A stretch of 64,000 nt of DNA from Parafannyhessea umbonata (GCF_900105025.1 NZ_LT629759.1:682001-746000); one strand, 5' to 3'. Shown: positions 8,985 through 18,352, numbered from the stretch's first letter. The notes: generated from the sequence alone by a model not told the origin. Numbers and translations: made by a program.

Positions 8985-10403
8985 ATGGCTAACGACATCC
9001 AGCGCGTCAGCAGCGCGCACTTCATCGGCATCGGCGGCGCCGGCATGAGCGGCATCGCCCTCGTACTGCACGAGCGCGGTTGCAAGGTCACCGGCTCTGA
9101 CCTCAAGGAGTCCCGCTACGTCCGCGAGCTCGAGAAGGCGGGCATCACCGTCCACGTGGGACACCGCGCCTCCACCATAGACGAGGTCGCGCCCGAGGTC
9201 GTCGTCACCTCATCCGCCATCCCCGAGACCAACCCCGAGGTCATTCGCGCCCGCGAGCTCGGCATCCCCGTGTGGCCCAGGGCGAAGATGCTCTCGTACC
9301 TCTCCATCGACGCGACTACGGTCGCCGTCGCAGGCACGCACGGCAAGACCACCACGTCGAGCATGGTCGCGACCATGCTCGACCACCTCGGAAAGGACCC
9401 GTCGTTCCTCATCGGCGGCATCGTCGAGGAGTACGGCACGAACGGCCGCAACGGCAAGGGAGGCTACTTCGTGTGCGAGGCGGACGAGTCCGACGGCTCG
9501 TTCCTCTACCTCGACCCGGACGTCGTCGTGATCACGAACATCGAGGCGGACCACCTGGACCACTACGGGACGCTCGAGAACATCGAGAAGACGTTCTGCA
9601 AGTTCATGGACCTCGTGGGAGACGCCGGTACCGTGATCATCAACGGCGACGTCGAGCACTACGTCGAGCTCGCGAAGTCCACGGGCCGCAGGGTCGTGAC
9701 GTACGGCTTCGACGAGAAGAACGACTACGTCTGCCTGCCCGATCCCGGCGAGCACCACAAGCTCGCCTCGCACTTCGGCGTCAGGGTCCCGTCCGGCAAG
9801 GTCGTGAAGGTCGAGATCATGGCGAACCCCGGTCGCCACAACATGGCAAACGCCACGGCCGCCATCGCGGTCGCGGACGTCCTCGGGATGGACACCGAGG
9901 ACGCGGCCGTCGCCCTCTCTGGCTTCAAGGGTGCGCACCGTCGCTTCACGCACGTGGGCGACGTGGACGGAATAACCGTCGTGGATGACTACGGCCACCA
10001 CCCCACGGAGATCAAGGCTACGCTCGCGGCCGCGAAGGACCTGCAGTTCGACCGCATCGTCTGCGTGTTCCAGCCGCACCGCTACTCGCGCACCCAGGCG
10101 CTGGCCGACATGTTCGGCACCGCGTTCGACGACGCGGACGTCCTCATAGTGACGGACGTGTTCTCTGCCGGCGAGACTCCCATCCCGGGCGTCACCGGCA
10201 AGACCGTCTCGAACAAGGTGCTCGAGAAGGGCCACGTCTCAGACGTGACGTACATCCCAAGCCGTAGGGACGTCGTGAGCCACCTCGTCGAGGTCTGCCG
10301 CCCCGGCGACCTCCTCATCACCCAGGGCGCGGGCGACGTCACCTCAATCGGACCCTCCTTCATCAAGGCGAAGGCGGAGCAGGATAAGGATGCAGAGGCC
10401 TAG
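8985..10403 (+). CDS. murC: UDP-N-acetylmuramate--L-alanine ligase MurC
   Basis: First Mur ligase of the stem-peptide pathway; 472 aa. The ATG follows AGAGAGG at a suitable distance. Motifs are the N-terminal nucleotide fold FIGIGGAGMSGIALVL, the ATP loop AGTHGKTTTSSM (Lys near residue 121), EADESDGSFL, NIEADHLDHYG, and the C-terminal VDDYGHHPTEI and FQPHRYSRT. murB begins on the base after its stop. A separate promoter is possible because a hairpin-bearing gap precedes it. Confidence 0.96.
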   Translation: MANDIQRVSSAHFIGIGGAGMSGIALVLHERGCKVTGSDLKESRYVRELEKAGITVHVGHRASTIDEVAPEVVVTSSAIPETNPEVIRARELGIPVWPRAKMLSYLSIDATTVAVAGTHGKTTTSSMVATMLDHLGKDPSFLIGGIVEEYGTNGRNGKGGYFVCEADESDGSFLYLDPDVVVITNIEADHLDHYGTLENIEKTFCKFMDLVGDAGTVIINGDVEHYVELAKSTGRRVVTYGFDEKNDYVCLPDPGEHHKLASHFGVRVPSGKVVKVEIMANPGRHNMANATAAIAVADVLGMDTEDAAVALSGFKGAHRRFTHVGDVDGITVVDDYGHHPTEIKATLAAAKDLQFDRIVCVFQPHRYSRTQALADMFGTAFDDADVLIVTDVFSAGETPIPGVTGKTVSNKVLEKGHVSDVTYIPSRRDVVSHLVEVCRPGDLLITQGAGDVTSIGPSFIKAKAEQDKDAEA

Positions 10404-11315
10404 GTGAGCATCTTCAACGCATACATGGCGCTGTCCGGTGCCTACGACGCGGACGTCACGAGGGACGAGAGGCTGTCCCACCACACGACGTACCGCATCG
10501 GGGGGCCGGCGGCGCTCTTCGTCAAGGTGAACTCGTACCCCGCGCTGCTTAAGACGATCGAGATCCTTGGTCGCGAGGGCGTGGACTGGGTCGTGCTTGG
10601 CAAGGGCTCGAACATCCTGGCCGCGGACCGTGGCTACGACGGCTGCGTCATCGTACTCGGTCGCGAGTTCTCGCGCATATCCTTTGACGGAAGCGAGGTC
10701 ACGGCCGGTGCGGGAGCGACCATCGCGCGCCTGGTGAGCGAGACGCTCTCGCACTCGCTCTCAGGGCTCGAGTGCCTCGTGGGCATCCCCGGCACCGTCG
10801 GCGGCGCCGTATCGATGGATGCGGGTACTCGACACGAGTGGATCGGCGCGCGCGTGAAGGACGTCGTGACGCTGCGACCGGGCGAGGGACTCCACCGCTA
10901 TGCGGGCTCGGACATCGAGTGGGGCTACCGCTACACCGACATCCCGACGAGCGAGATCATCCTCGAGGCGACGTTTGCCCTCGTGCCCGACGAGAAGGCG
11001 GCCATCGCGGAAAGGATGGAGGCCCTCGTCGCCCGAAGGAGGCTTCGCCAGCCGCTTGGCAAGCCGTCATGCGGGTCCGTGTTCAGGAACCCAGGGTCGC
11101 GCTCCGTGGGCCAGCTCATCGATTCCTGCGGCCTCAAGGGGTACTCCGTCGGTGGCGCGTGCGTGTCAGACATGCACGCGAACTTCATCGTGAACAACGG
11201 CGGCGCCCGTGCGGCGGACGTGATCGCCGTCATGAGCCGCGTGCACGACACCGTGCTCGACAAGTATGGCATCGACCTCGTCCCAGAGGTCAAGTGCCTG
11301 GGATTCGGCGCGTAG
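10404..11315 (+). CDS. murB: UDP-N-acetylenolpyruvoylglucosamine reductase MurB
   Basis: FAD/NADPH enzyme that reduces UDP-GlcNAc-enolpyruvate to UDP-MurNAc; 303 aa from GTG 10404, immediately after the murC stop. The FAD-binding VLGKGSNILAADRG and the GLECLVGIPGTVGGAVSMDAG segment, the YRYTDI tyrosine motif, the GSVFRNP catalytic Ser loop, and the C-terminal Glu region (LVPEVKCLGF) are all present, so the protein looks intact. Nine nt separate it from ftsQ. Confidence 0.95.
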   Translation: MSIFNAYMALSGAYDADVTRDERLSHHTTYRIGGPAALFVKVNSYPALLKTIEILGREGVDWVVLGKGSNILAADRGYDGCVIVLGREFSRISFDGSEVTAGAGATIARLVSETLSHSLSGLECLVGIPGTVGGAVSMDAGTRHEWIGARVKDVVTLRPGEGLHRYAGSDIEWGYRYTDIPTSEIILEATFALVPDEKAAIAERMEALVARRRLRQPLGKPSCGSVFRNPGSRSVGQLIDSCGLKGYSVGGACVSDMHANFIVNNGGARAADVIAVMSRVHDTVLDKYGIDLVPEVKCLGFGA

Positions 11316-11324
11316 GGGGAGGCC

Positions 11325-12467
11325 ATGGCCGACGGCAGGAAGCCCACGAAGCGTAGCGCCCCCACGGGGGCGTCTCGTCCTGCCGCGGGACCCGCCCGGC
11401 CGCGGCGAAGCCGGCCATCGGCCCGCGTGGCGCCGTCTCCCAAGGCGGCTGGCACTTCTCGCCCGAAGGCGAAGCTGTCCACGCCGCCTGCGGGCGAGGT
11501 CCCGCAGCGCAAGTCAGGGGCGAACCGCCCCGGGTCGGACGTCGTCGTGCGCCGCGGCATCGTCGCGGGAATCGTCGTGGCGGCGCTTCTGCTCGTGGCG
11601 CTCGTTGGCTACCTGGTGCTCTCGTATACGCCGGCGTTCACCATCGCGAAGGTCGAGACCACCGCCACGAAGCACATCAGCCGCGCGAGCATCGCGAAGC
11701 TCGCGAAGGTCCCCAAGGGCTCGACCCTTCTGAACTTGGACGAGGACAAGGTCACCCGCAACCTCAAGAAGAACCCGTGGGTGGGATCCGTCACGTACGA
11801 GCGCAGATACCCCGACACAGTAAGGATCGTCGTGAGGGAGCGCAAGGTGAGCGCGCTCGTGGTGATGAGCGCGGGAGACGTGGTCTGGTACCTTGGCGAG
11901 GGCAACGTGTGGATCGAGCCCGCCTCCATCAAGGTGGGAGAGAGCGACTCCATAGACGACCTTGCGCTCGCCGCCGCGCAGAAGGCGGGCGTCATGCTCA
12001 TCACGGACGTCCCGGCGAGCATCACGCCCGTGGCGGGCTCGACCGTGAGCTCCGAGGTGCTCAACGGCGTCGCGTCGTACCGCGAGCAGTTTGGCGAGAA
12101 GATCAGCTCCAAGATAGTGTCCTTCTCGGCAAGCAGTGTGGACAGCATCGGATGCACTCTCAAGAGCGGAGTGCAGGTTTCTCTGGGATCCCCGACGAAC
12201 ATCTCGTCCAAGGAAGCCGTGCTTACTCAGATCCTGGAGAAGTACCAGGGCAAGCTCACGTACGTAAACGTGCGCGTCCCGACGCGCCCGGCCTACCGGC
12301 TCGTGGACTCCGATGACGTGGAGCAGGGCACCGGCGTCACGGGGGCGGACGCGGCGCAGACGGCGCAGGACAAGAGCACGTCGAACGGCTCGTCCTCAGA
12401 CGCCTCCTCGTCGGCCGCGTCCGGCGACGGGGACTCGGACTCGAACGCTTCCGGTCAGGACGGATAG
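11325..12467 (+). CDS. ftsQ: Divisome protein FtsQ/DivIB with POTRA domain
   Basis: Bitopic division protein, 380 aa, that scaffolds FtsL and the FtsWI synthase. A long Lys/Arg/Pro-rich cytoplasmic N-terminus (about 80 residues) precedes one membrane helix (IVAGIVVAALLLVALVGYLV). Next comes a POTRA-type repeat (FTIAKVETTATKHISRASI...LLNLDEDKVTRNLKKNPWV) and the FtsQ beta domain. The last roughly 50 residues are low-complexity Ser/Asp/Gly/Ala. The ATG follows GGGGGAGG. It ends the first nearly gapless block of the cluster. Confidence 0.9.
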   Translation: MADGRKPTKRSAPTGASRPAAGPARPRRSRPSARVAPSPKAAGTSRPKAKLSTPPAGEVPQRKSGANRPGSDVVVRRGIVAGIVVAALLLVALVGYLVLSYTPAFTIAKVETTATKHISRASIAKLAKVPKGSTLLNLDEDKVTRNLKKNPWVGSVTYERRYPDTVRIVVRERKVSALVVMSAGDVVWYLGEGNVWIEPASIKVGESDSIDDLALAAAQKAGVMLITDVPASITPVAGSTVSSEVLNGVASYREQFGEKISSKIVSFSASSVDSIGCTLKSGVQVSLGSPTNISSKEAVLTQILEKYQGKLTYVNVRVPTRPAYRLVDSDDVEQGTGVTGADAAQTAQDKSTSNGSSSDASSSAASGDGDSDSNASGQDG

Positions 12468-12904
12468 CAGGGTCGCGCATGCGGCTGCAAGCGGAAGGCC
12501 TGACGCGCGAAACCCTCGACCACCCATACGCACAAGCGCTTTTCCACAAAACCCTAAAGAACTACTTGACAGATGGGGGTCGCTCAGAACACGGCTCCTA
12601 GCTGGACAATCCATATCTTGAACATATTTGTTGACGAAAGGCGCGACTTTGTGCAAATATATCGCGCTTTGTGATAGGCATATGGCTCTACCTTAGGTTT
12701 AGGGTTTTGACAGGTCAGTCGCGGGGCATCTTTTCCGATTTTCAAGGCACCATCGGGCAAGAGACGTGAACAGAAATGAAGCAGCACGGGAACAAGAACG
12801 TAAAGGGCGGTACCGCTAAGGTCACCATCGAGATTGACGGGGCGGCATCCAACAGGGAAGAGGACGACGTCCCCAAGACCGTCGCCAAGCGAGGAGGAAC
12901 CATG
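12468..12904 (+). promoter_or_regulatory. AT-richer ftsQ-ftsZ intergenic region
   Basis: This gap is visibly AT-richer than the flanking genes, as expected of a promoter region for ftsZ. It contains three TTGAC-type -35-like hexamers (12566, 12631, 12707) and a near-direct repeat, GCGCGACTTTGTG at 12641-12653 and CGCGCTTTGTG at 12663-12673, around an AAATATAT tract. No single -35/-10 pair at ideal spacing stands out. The frame of ftsZ is open back to an ATG at 12776, so the last 129 nt may also be translated. Confidence 0.5.
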
Positions 12905-14056
12905 ATGGACAACGACATCCCCAGCAACTACCTTGCAGTCATCAAGGTCGTTGGCGTAGGCGGCGGCGGTACCAACGCCGTGAACCGAATGATCGAGGAG
13001 GGAATCCGCGGCGTCGAATTCGTTGCGGTCAACACCGATGCGCAGGCGCTTGCCATCTCTGATGCGGACATCAAGGTCCACATCGGCGGGGACATCACCA
13101 GGGGCCTGGGCGCAGGCGCGAACCCCGAGGTGGGCGCAGAGGCCGCCGAGGACTCCCACGACGACATCAAGCAGGCGCTCGCAGGCGCGGACATGGTGTT
13201 CATCACGGCGGGCGAGGGCGGCGGCACCGGTACCGGTGCGGCGCCGGTCGTCGCGGACATCGCGAAGAACGACATCGGCGCCCTGACCGTCGGCGTCGTC
13301 ACGAAGCCGTTCACGTTCGAGGGACGTCCCCGTGCGAACAAGGCCCAGCAGGGCATCCAGACGCTGTCCGAGTCCGTCGACGCGCTCATCGTGATTCCAA
13401 ACGACCGCCTGCTCGACCTGTCCGAGAAGAAGACCTCCTTCCTCGAGGCGTTCCGCATGGCGGACGACGTCCTGTGCCAGGGCACGCAGGGCATCACGGA
13501 CCTCATCACGGTCCCGGGCCTCATCAACCTCGACTTCGCTGACGTCTGCACCATCATGAGGGGCGCAGGCACTGCCATGATGGGCGTCGGCGTCGCGTCT
13601 GGCGACACCCGTGCAGCCGACGCCGCCGCGGAGGCAATCTCGAGCCCGCTGCTCGAGGTGGGCATCGAGGGCGCAACGCGCGTCCTTCTCTCCATCGCCG
13701 GCAACAAGGATCTTGGAATCCAGGAGATCAACGATGCCGCGGAGCTCGTCGCCCAGAACGTCGACCCCGAGGCAAACATCATCTTCGGTACCGTCGTGGA
13801 CGAGAGCCTTGGCGACCAGGTCCGCGTCACGATCATCGCGACGGGCTTCAACGACTCCAACGTCCAGGCGCCGCTGCCGACGTTCACGAACGACCGCGCG
13901 TCCTCGAGGGGCGGCTCTCGAGGTGCCGGTCGCGGCTCTGCGAGCCGTTCCGCCGCGGCACCCGCGCCCGCTCCGCGTCAGGCTCCCGCAACGAAGCCGA
14001 ACGACATCAACAAGGAGTTCGACGTCCCCGAGTTCCTGAAGCACAGCCGCATCTAG
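12905..14056 (+). CDS. ftsZ: Cell division GTPase FtsZ
   Basis: Tubulin-like GTPase forming the Z ring; 383 aa from ATG 12905, seven bases after AGGAGG at 12892-12897. ATG 12902 is equally in frame, and an ATG at 12776 would add 43 atypical residues. The N-terminus [17 protein letters not shown], the tubulin signature [11 protein letters not shown] (about residues 104-114), NDRLL and the T7-loop area are intact. The C-terminal peptide [11 protein letters not shown], which binds SepF and other partners, follows an Arg/Ala/Pro-rich linker. No FtsA gene is present, so SepF encoded downstream probably provides the membrane tether. Confidence 0.97.
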   Translation: MDNDIPSNYLAVIKVVGVGGGGTNAVNRMIEEGIRGVEFVAVNTDAQALAISDADIKVHIGGDITRGLGAGANPEVGAEAAEDSHDDIKQALAGADMVFITAGEGGGTGTGAAPVVADIAKNDIGALTVGVVTKPFTFEGRPRANKAQQGIQTLSESVDALIVIPNDRLLDLSEKKTSFLEAFRMADDVLCQGTQGITDLITVPGLINLDFADVCTIMRGAGTAMMGVGVASGDTRAADAAAEAISSPLLEVGIEGATRVLLSIAGNKDLGIQEINDAAELVAQNVDPEANIIFGTVVDESLGDQVRVTIIATGFNDSNVQAPLPTFTNDRASSRGGSRGAGRGSASRSAAAPAPAPRQAPATKPNDINKEFDVPEFLKHSRI

Positions 14057-14075
14057 CGACCGAGGGGCGTGCGCT

Positions 14076-14870
14076 TTGGAGCTTACGCGAGACACGAGGC
14101 TGGGCGTGACCCTGTTGGAGGACGCGAGCCGTCCACACGGGGTCACGCTCGCATTCACCGAGCGGACCGGTGGTTGCTCTGCCGGGCGGTACGCCTCGCT
14201 CAACCTCGGTGACGCCTGCGGGGACGACGCGGCGGCGGTCGAGAAGAACCGCATGCTCGCGCTGGAGGCCGTGGGCGCGGGGAAGTGGGCCACGAACCTC
14301 GTGAACCCGAAACAGGTCCACGGTGACCACGTGGTCGTGGTGCGTTCCTGCGGTGAGGCGGAGGTCGCGGCAGCCATTGCCGAGGCAAGGTCCGGGGCGG
14401 ACGCCGTCGTGTGCATTGCGCGGCACGTGCCCGTGCTGCTGTGCTTCGCGGACTGCGTTCCCGTGGTCCTTGTGGCACCCGGAGGGTTTGCCGTCGTCCA
14501 CTCCGGCTGGCGTGGGACAATCGCGAGGATTGCCGCGAAGGCGGCGCGCGTGCTCGCGGAGGAGTGCGGCTGCGAGGCCGCGGACGTGAGCGCCTACATC
14601 GGGCCCCACGTGACGGGGGAGGACTACGAGGTCTCCCAGGAGCTGCTCGACAGCTTCGTGGGGGAGTTCGGCCCGTCAGTGCGGGCGTCCGAGCGACACC
14701 TCGACCTCGCGTGCGCGATAAGGGCCGCGCTCGAGGACGAGGGCGTCGACGAGGGGAACATCCTCGACTGCGGGCTCTCCACCGCGGGCAACGTGGGAAG
14801 GTTCTTCTCCTACAGGGCGGAGGACGGCAGATGCGGACGCCACGGCGCCATAGCCTGCCTGTGCGATTGA
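14076..14870 (+). CDS. pgeF: PgeF/YfiH family laccase-domain protein
   Basis: Multicopper-polyphenol-oxidase/laccase-domain family (YfiH, YlmD), 264 aa. Characterised members act as purine nucleoside phosphorylases or correct peptidoglycan precursors with wrong amino acids. The metal-binding residues are visible: the His in PKQVHGDHV, the Cys in LCFADCVPVVL and the His in VVHSGWRGT; YIGPHVTGEDYEV is also typical. The start is TTG 14076 after GAGGGG; GTG 14106 is an alternative. The position between ftsZ and yggS is common in Gram-positive dcw clusters (ylmD-ylmE-sepF). Confidence 0.88.
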   Translation: MELTRDTRLGVTLLEDASRPHGVTLAFTERTGGCSAGRYASLNLGDACGDDAAAVEKNRMLALEAVGAGKWATNLVNPKQVHGDHVVVVRSCGEAEVAAAIAEARSGADAVVCIARHVPVLLCFADCVPVVLVAPGGFAVVHSGWRGTIARIAAKAARVLAEECGCEAADVSAYIGPHVTGEDYEVSQELLDSFVGEFGPSVRASERHLDLACAIRAALEDEGVDEGNILDCGLSTAGNVGRFFSYRAEDGRCGRHGAIACLCD

Positions 14871-14905
14871 TCTGTTGGAACGAGCGAGCGTGAGGAAGTG
14901 GTCGC

Positions 14906-15637
14906 GTGACTGAGGGGGAGAGGTCAGGGTACCTCGACTTTCTGAGGGAACGCAGGGAGCAGATTCTGCAGAGGGTCGCCGACGCGTGCAGACGTGCCGG
15001 CAGGACCACGGACGACGTGACGATTCTGGGGGTCTCCAAGACCGTCGGCGTCGACGAGGTGGCGCTGGCGTGGCAGGCCGGGTGGCGTGCGTTCGCGGAG
15101 AACCGCCCGCAGGAGCTGACGCGCAAGCTCGAGGGGCTGCGCGAGCATCCGGAGATGTCCGGAGTGCGCTTCGACATGATCGGCAACCTCCAGACCAACA
15201 AGATCAACCAGGTCATCGGACGCGTCGGACTCATCCACTCCATCTCCTCCGCGCGCCTGGCCGAGGCGGTCTCGAAGCGCTCCGTCGCACACGGCATCGT
15301 CTCCGACGTTCTGCTCGAGGTGAACGTCTCTGGGGAGGAGTCGAAGTCGGGCTTCGCCCCCACGGAGGTTGAACAGGCGCTCGACGGCCTGCTGGGGCTT
15401 CCGGGAATCCGCGTGAGGGGACTCATGACCATGGCCCCTGCGCACGACGCCGATGCGGCGAGAAGGACGTTCGGTGGGCTGCGCGAGCTCCGCGACGAGC
15501 TTTCCGCGCGTTCCGGCAGGAGCCTGGCGACGCTGTCGGCAGGCATGAGCGACGACTTCCAGGTCGCCATCGAAGAGGGCTCGACGATCGTGAGACTGGG
15601 CAGGACGCTCTTCAGCCCAGACTACGACCTTAGGTAG
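14906..15637 (+). CDS. yggS: YggS/YlmE/PROSC family PLP homeostasis protein
   Basis: Pyridoxal-phosphate-binding protein of the alanine-racemase fold, 243 aa, with roles in PLP and amino-acid homeostasis. The PLP-binding lysine lies in ILGVSKTVGVDEV. AFAENRPQELTRK, FDMIGNLQTNKIN (here FDMIGNLQ instead of the more usual WHFIG) and MSDDFQVAIEEGSTIVRLG are family motifs. The start is GTG 14906, nine bases after GAGGA. It sits directly before sepF, as in Bacillus. Confidence 0.9.
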   Translation: MTEGERSGYLDFLRERREQILQRVADACRRAGRTTDDVTILGVSKTVGVDEVALAWQAGWRAFAENRPQELTRKLEGLREHPEMSGVRFDMIGNLQTNKINQVIGRVGLIHSISSARLAEAVSKRSVAHGIVSDVLLEVNVSGEESKSGFAPTEVEQALDGLLGLPGIRVRGLMTMAPAHDADAARRTFGGLRELRDELSARSGRSLATLSAGMSDDFQVAIEEGSTIVRLGRTLFSPDYDLR

Positions 15638-15722
15638 GAACGGATTCGCTCGCCGGAGGTCTCGGCGGACGGACAGATGACTTCGGACGGTGCCGGGCAC
15701 GGTCCGGGAAGGCGAGGACGAC

Positions 15723-16472
15723 ATGAGTTTCCTCGATACGCTTAGGGACAAGCTAACTGGGTCGAACGACGACTACTACGACGACGACTACTACGACGAC
15801 TACGATGACGCACCAGAGCGCGAGGAGCCGCAGCCACAGGGCGCGGGCCTCCTGGGCAACACGAGGCGTCCCGAGGCGGAGAGCGTCTCCGTCTACACGC
15901 GCTCCGGAAGGCCGGTCGGCAGCAACGGCGCGGGCGGACCGACGCCTGCTCCCGCACCGTCGTACGGCGGCGGCTACCGCGACGAGTACCAGCGTCCGGC
16001 ACGCCCGCAGAGCCCGAACCCGCAGTATGCCCAGCGTCCGCAGCCGGGCTATAGCGGCTACTCCGAGGAGACGCAGGCAATCCCGCAGACGCCGGCGCAT
16101 CCGCCCGTGCACGAGGGCGTCCTCGGCAACTCGACGGGCGGTCACACGCCCGCGGACATCGGCCTGAAACCCATCCCGCGCCCCGCAACCTCCGGACAGC
16201 TCCCGCCGTACGTGCTGAAGCCCGTCTCGTACGACGACGTGCAGATGGTAGTGCGTCGCGTGCGCACCAACCAGCCCGTTGTCCTGGTGTTCAAGAACAC
16301 CAACATCGAGACCGCGAAGCGCATCCTCGACTTCTGCCTCGGTCTGTCGTGCGGCATCGGCGGCCAGGTGGACGAGCTCGGCGATCGCGTCTTCGTGATC
16401 GCCCCGCAGGGCATCGAGCTCTCCGACTCCGACATCAACAAGCTCGTCCAAGACGGAACCATCGAGAGGTAG
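15723..16472 (+). CDS. sepF: Cell division protein SepF
   Basis: FtsZ-bundling membrane anchor, 249 aa. The N-terminal MSFLDTLRDKL is an amphipathic membrane helix. It is followed by an acidic Asp/Tyr run and a long Pro/Gln/Arg-rich linker. The C-terminal DUF552 domain starts near residue 160 (VLKPVSYDDVQMVVRRV, VLVFKNTNIETAKRILDF, DRVFVIAPQGIEL). ATG 15723 is chosen because it follows GCGAGGA and gives the conserved helix at the very N-terminus. In bacteria without FtsA, SepF is the essential Z-ring tether, which fits this cluster. Confidence 0.93.
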   Translation: MSFLDTLRDKLTGSNDDYYDDDYYDDYDDAPEREEPQPQGAGLLGNTRRPEAESVSVYTRSGRPVGSNGAGGPTPAPAPSYGGGYRDEYQRPARPQSPNPQYAQRPQPGYSGYSEETQAIPQTPAHPPVHEGVLGNSTGGHTPADIGLKPIPRPATSGQLPPYVLKPVSYDDVQMVVRRVRTNQPVVLVFKNTNIETAKRILDFCLGLSCGIGGQVDELGDRVFVIAPQGIELSDSDINKLVQDGTIER

Positions 16473-16477
16473 GGACA

Positions 16478-17290
16478 TTGGGTAAGCTCAGCTCAACGGT
16501 CGCGGTCGTCGGCGCCGGGTCCATGGGCGGCGCAATCGCCTCCGGCCTGGTCGTGTCTGGAGTCGCGGAGCCCTCTCGCGTGATGGCATGCGACCCCTCG
16601 CAGGAAAAGCTCGCCCTTCTGGGCGAGAAGGGCATCCAGACGTTCGACGATGCCGCCACGATGCTTGCGGCAGATCCCGACGTCGTGGTGCTCGCCGTGA
16701 AGCCACAGGTCCTGCCCGCGGTCGTTTCCGGGATTGCGGACAAGCTCGTGGACAGGGAGGTCATCTCCATCGCGGCGGGAGTCCCTCTCGCAACGCTCGA
16801 AGGCCTGCTTCCTATGTCGAGGGTCATCCGCGTCATGCCGAACCTTCCCGTGCAGGTGCTGTCTGGTGCCACGGCGGTGTGCCCTGGCGGTAGGTCGAGT
16901 GCCGAGGACGTGCACGTCGCACTTCAGATATTCGGTGCACTTGGCACGGCAAAGGTCATGCGTGAGGACCAACTGGACGCCGAGGGTGCGGTCGTGAGCT
17001 GCGGGCCCGCATACGTGGCACTCTTCGTGGACCTTCTCACGAGGGCCGGCATCGAGAACGGGCTTCCTGCAAGCGACTGCCGCGAGATGGTTCTTTCGAC
17101 CATGCGAGGCGTCTGCACGCAGCTCCTTGAGTCTGGGGAGCACCCGCGCGTCTACATGGAGAGGGTCACCTCCCCGGGAGGCACGACGGCGGCGGGCCTC
17201 AGGGCAATGGAGTCCCAGCTCTCGTATTCAGTCTACGAAGCTGCTGACGCGGCGCTGGAGCGGACGCGCGAGCTCGCGAAAGGCCAGTGA
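16478..17290 (+). CDS. proC: Pyrroline-5-carboxylate reductase ProC
   Basis: Last step of proline synthesis (P5C to proline with NAD(P)H), 270 aa, the usual family length. The N-terminal Rossmann motif VAVVGAGSMGGAIASGL and the C-terminal signature region (VTSPGGTTAAGLRAME) are present, as is MPNLPVQV. TTG 16478 fits an AGAGGTAGGG site overlapping the sepF stop; the frame stays open upstream only as a shadow inside sepF. proC next to sepF also occurs in other Gram-positive dcw clusters. Confidence 0.92.
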   Translation: MGKLSSTVAVVGAGSMGGAIASGLVVSGVAEPSRVMACDPSQEKLALLGEKGIQTFDDAATMLAADPDVVVLAVKPQVLPAVVSGIADKLVDREVISIAAGVPLATLEGLLPMSRVIRVMPNLPVQVLSGATAVCPGGRSSAEDVHVALQIFGALGTAKVMREDQLDAEGAVVSCGPAYVALFVDLLTRAGIENGLPASDCREMVLSTMRGVCTQLLESGEHPRVYMERVTSPGGTTAAGLRAMESQLSYSVYEAADAALERTRELAKGQ

Positions 17291-17302
17291 GGAGGTTCGC
17301 AC

Positions 17303-17551
17303 TTGCAGATAGGTTACGTAGTCTACAGGCTGCTCAACTTCTACGAGATGCTGATATTCGTTCAGGTGTTGCTCTCGTGGTTCGTAAGCAGTGGAAACAG
17401 GTTCGTGGTGGACGTCTATGGCGCGCTGTCCACGCTCGTTGACCCCTTCGTGAATCTGTTCCGGCGTTTCATTCCGCCCTTTGCAGGCCTGGACTGGTCG
17501 CCCTTTATCGCGATATTGGTTCTTCAGTTCGTCCAACGTTTAGTTTTGTAA
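17303..17551 (+). CDS. YggT family membrane protein
   Basis: 82-aa protein with two hydrophobic segments (YRLLNFYEMLIFVQVLLSWF and PFIAILVLQFVQRLVL) around the family's short loop containing a PFVNLFRRFIPP motif. The start is TTG 17303, seven bases after GGAGG. YggT proteins are found between sepF and divIVA in Gram-positive dcw clusters; a role at the division site or in membrane stress has been proposed, but the biochemical function is unknown. Confidence 0.87.
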   Translation: MQIGYVVYRLLNFYEMLIFVQVLLSWFVSSGNRFVVDVYGALSTLVDPFVNLFRRFIPPFAGLDWSPFIAILVLQFVQRLVL

Positions 17552-17566
17552 GAGTCGGGATATACT
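17539..17566 (+). promoter_or_regulatory. Candidate divIVA promoter
   Basis: TATACT at 17561-17566 is a good -10, with TTTAGT at 17539-17544 as a poor -35 at 16-bp spacing. It lies in the 74-nt gap before divIVA, which would let divIVA be expressed apart from the cluster. Confidence 0.4.
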
Positions 17567-17625
17567 GAGGTAGGCGGTTATCCGCACTGCTGACGTAGCA
17601 TGCACACAGTTGAAAGGGAACTAAG

Positions 17626-18327
17626 ATGGCTATCACCCCAGCAGACATCGAGAACATGACCTTCTCCCAGGCAGGAAAGCACGAGGAGGGCTACAAGACC
17701 GACGAGGTCGACGTCTTCCTGGACCAGGTTGCCTCCGAGGTCGACGCCATGCTGCAGAAGATCGCGGACCTGAAGGGTCGTCTGACCACTTCCGAGCAGC
17801 AGCTTGCCGCCGCCCAGGCGCAGGTCGCGCAGCTGAAGGAGCAGACCGCCATGGCCGCTCCCGTCGAGCCCGCGCCTGTACCCGTGCCGCAGTCCGAGTT
17901 CACCGCCTCCGAGCGCCAGATTTCTCAGGTGCTCATCGTTGCCCAGCAGAGCGCTGACAAGCTGGTTGCCGACGCCCGCACCAACGCGGAGAACATCCGC
18001 AACGAGGCGGACCAGAAGGCCCGCGAGGTCATCCGCCAGGCCCTTGCCGAGAAGCAGAACGAGCTCGACGAGATCGATCGTCTGAAGCAGTCCCGCGAGG
18101 ACTTCCGTGCGGAGTACAAGAAGCTCCTCCAGCACTTCATGGACGATGCGGACTCCGTCTTCCCGCAGCAGACGCTGAGCGTCCCGAACGGCTCCAAGGG
18201 CACCACGCACACCGACTCCGTCGTCGCTCCGACCCCTGTGATTCCCGCCGCCGCTCCCGTGGCGGACGCAGAGGCAACGACTTATGCCCCCGCGCCCGCG
18301 GCGAACGACTTCAGCGACCTCGACTGA
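17626..18327 (+). CDS. divIVA: DivIVA/Wag31 cell-pole and septum protein
   Basis: 233-aa coiled-coil protein that recognises negatively curved membrane at septa and poles and recruits partners. The N-terminal lipid-binding domain is canonical: MAITPADIENMTFSQ, then GYKTDEVDVFLDQVASEVDAM. Long Glu/Gln/Ala-rich coiled coils follow, interrupted by a Pro/Val-rich linker (PVEPAPVPVPQ) and ending in a disordered Ala/Pro tail. In Actinobacteria, DivIVA organises polar growth. It is the last gene of the cluster and is followed by a strong terminator. Confidence 0.93.
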   Translation: MAITPADIENMTFSQAGKHEEGYKTDEVDVFLDQVASEVDAMLQKIADLKGRLTTSEQQLAAAQAQVAQLKEQTAMAAPVEPAPVPVPQSEFTASERQISQVLIVAQQSADKLVADARTNAENIRNEADQKAREVIRQALAEKQNELDEIDRLKQSREDFRAEYKKLLQHFMDDADSVFPQQTLSVPNGSKGTTHTDSVVAPTPVIPAAAPVADAEATTYAPAPAANDFSDLD

Positions 18328-18352
18328 TATGTAGATAGACTTGTCAAGTGGC

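Noticed and set aside
12616-12632. GAACATATTTGTT upstream of ftsZ, resembling an SOS box
   Set aside because: The two half-sites are separated by an extra base and the second half is incomplete (TGTTGA), so it does not fit CGAAC-N4-GTTC.
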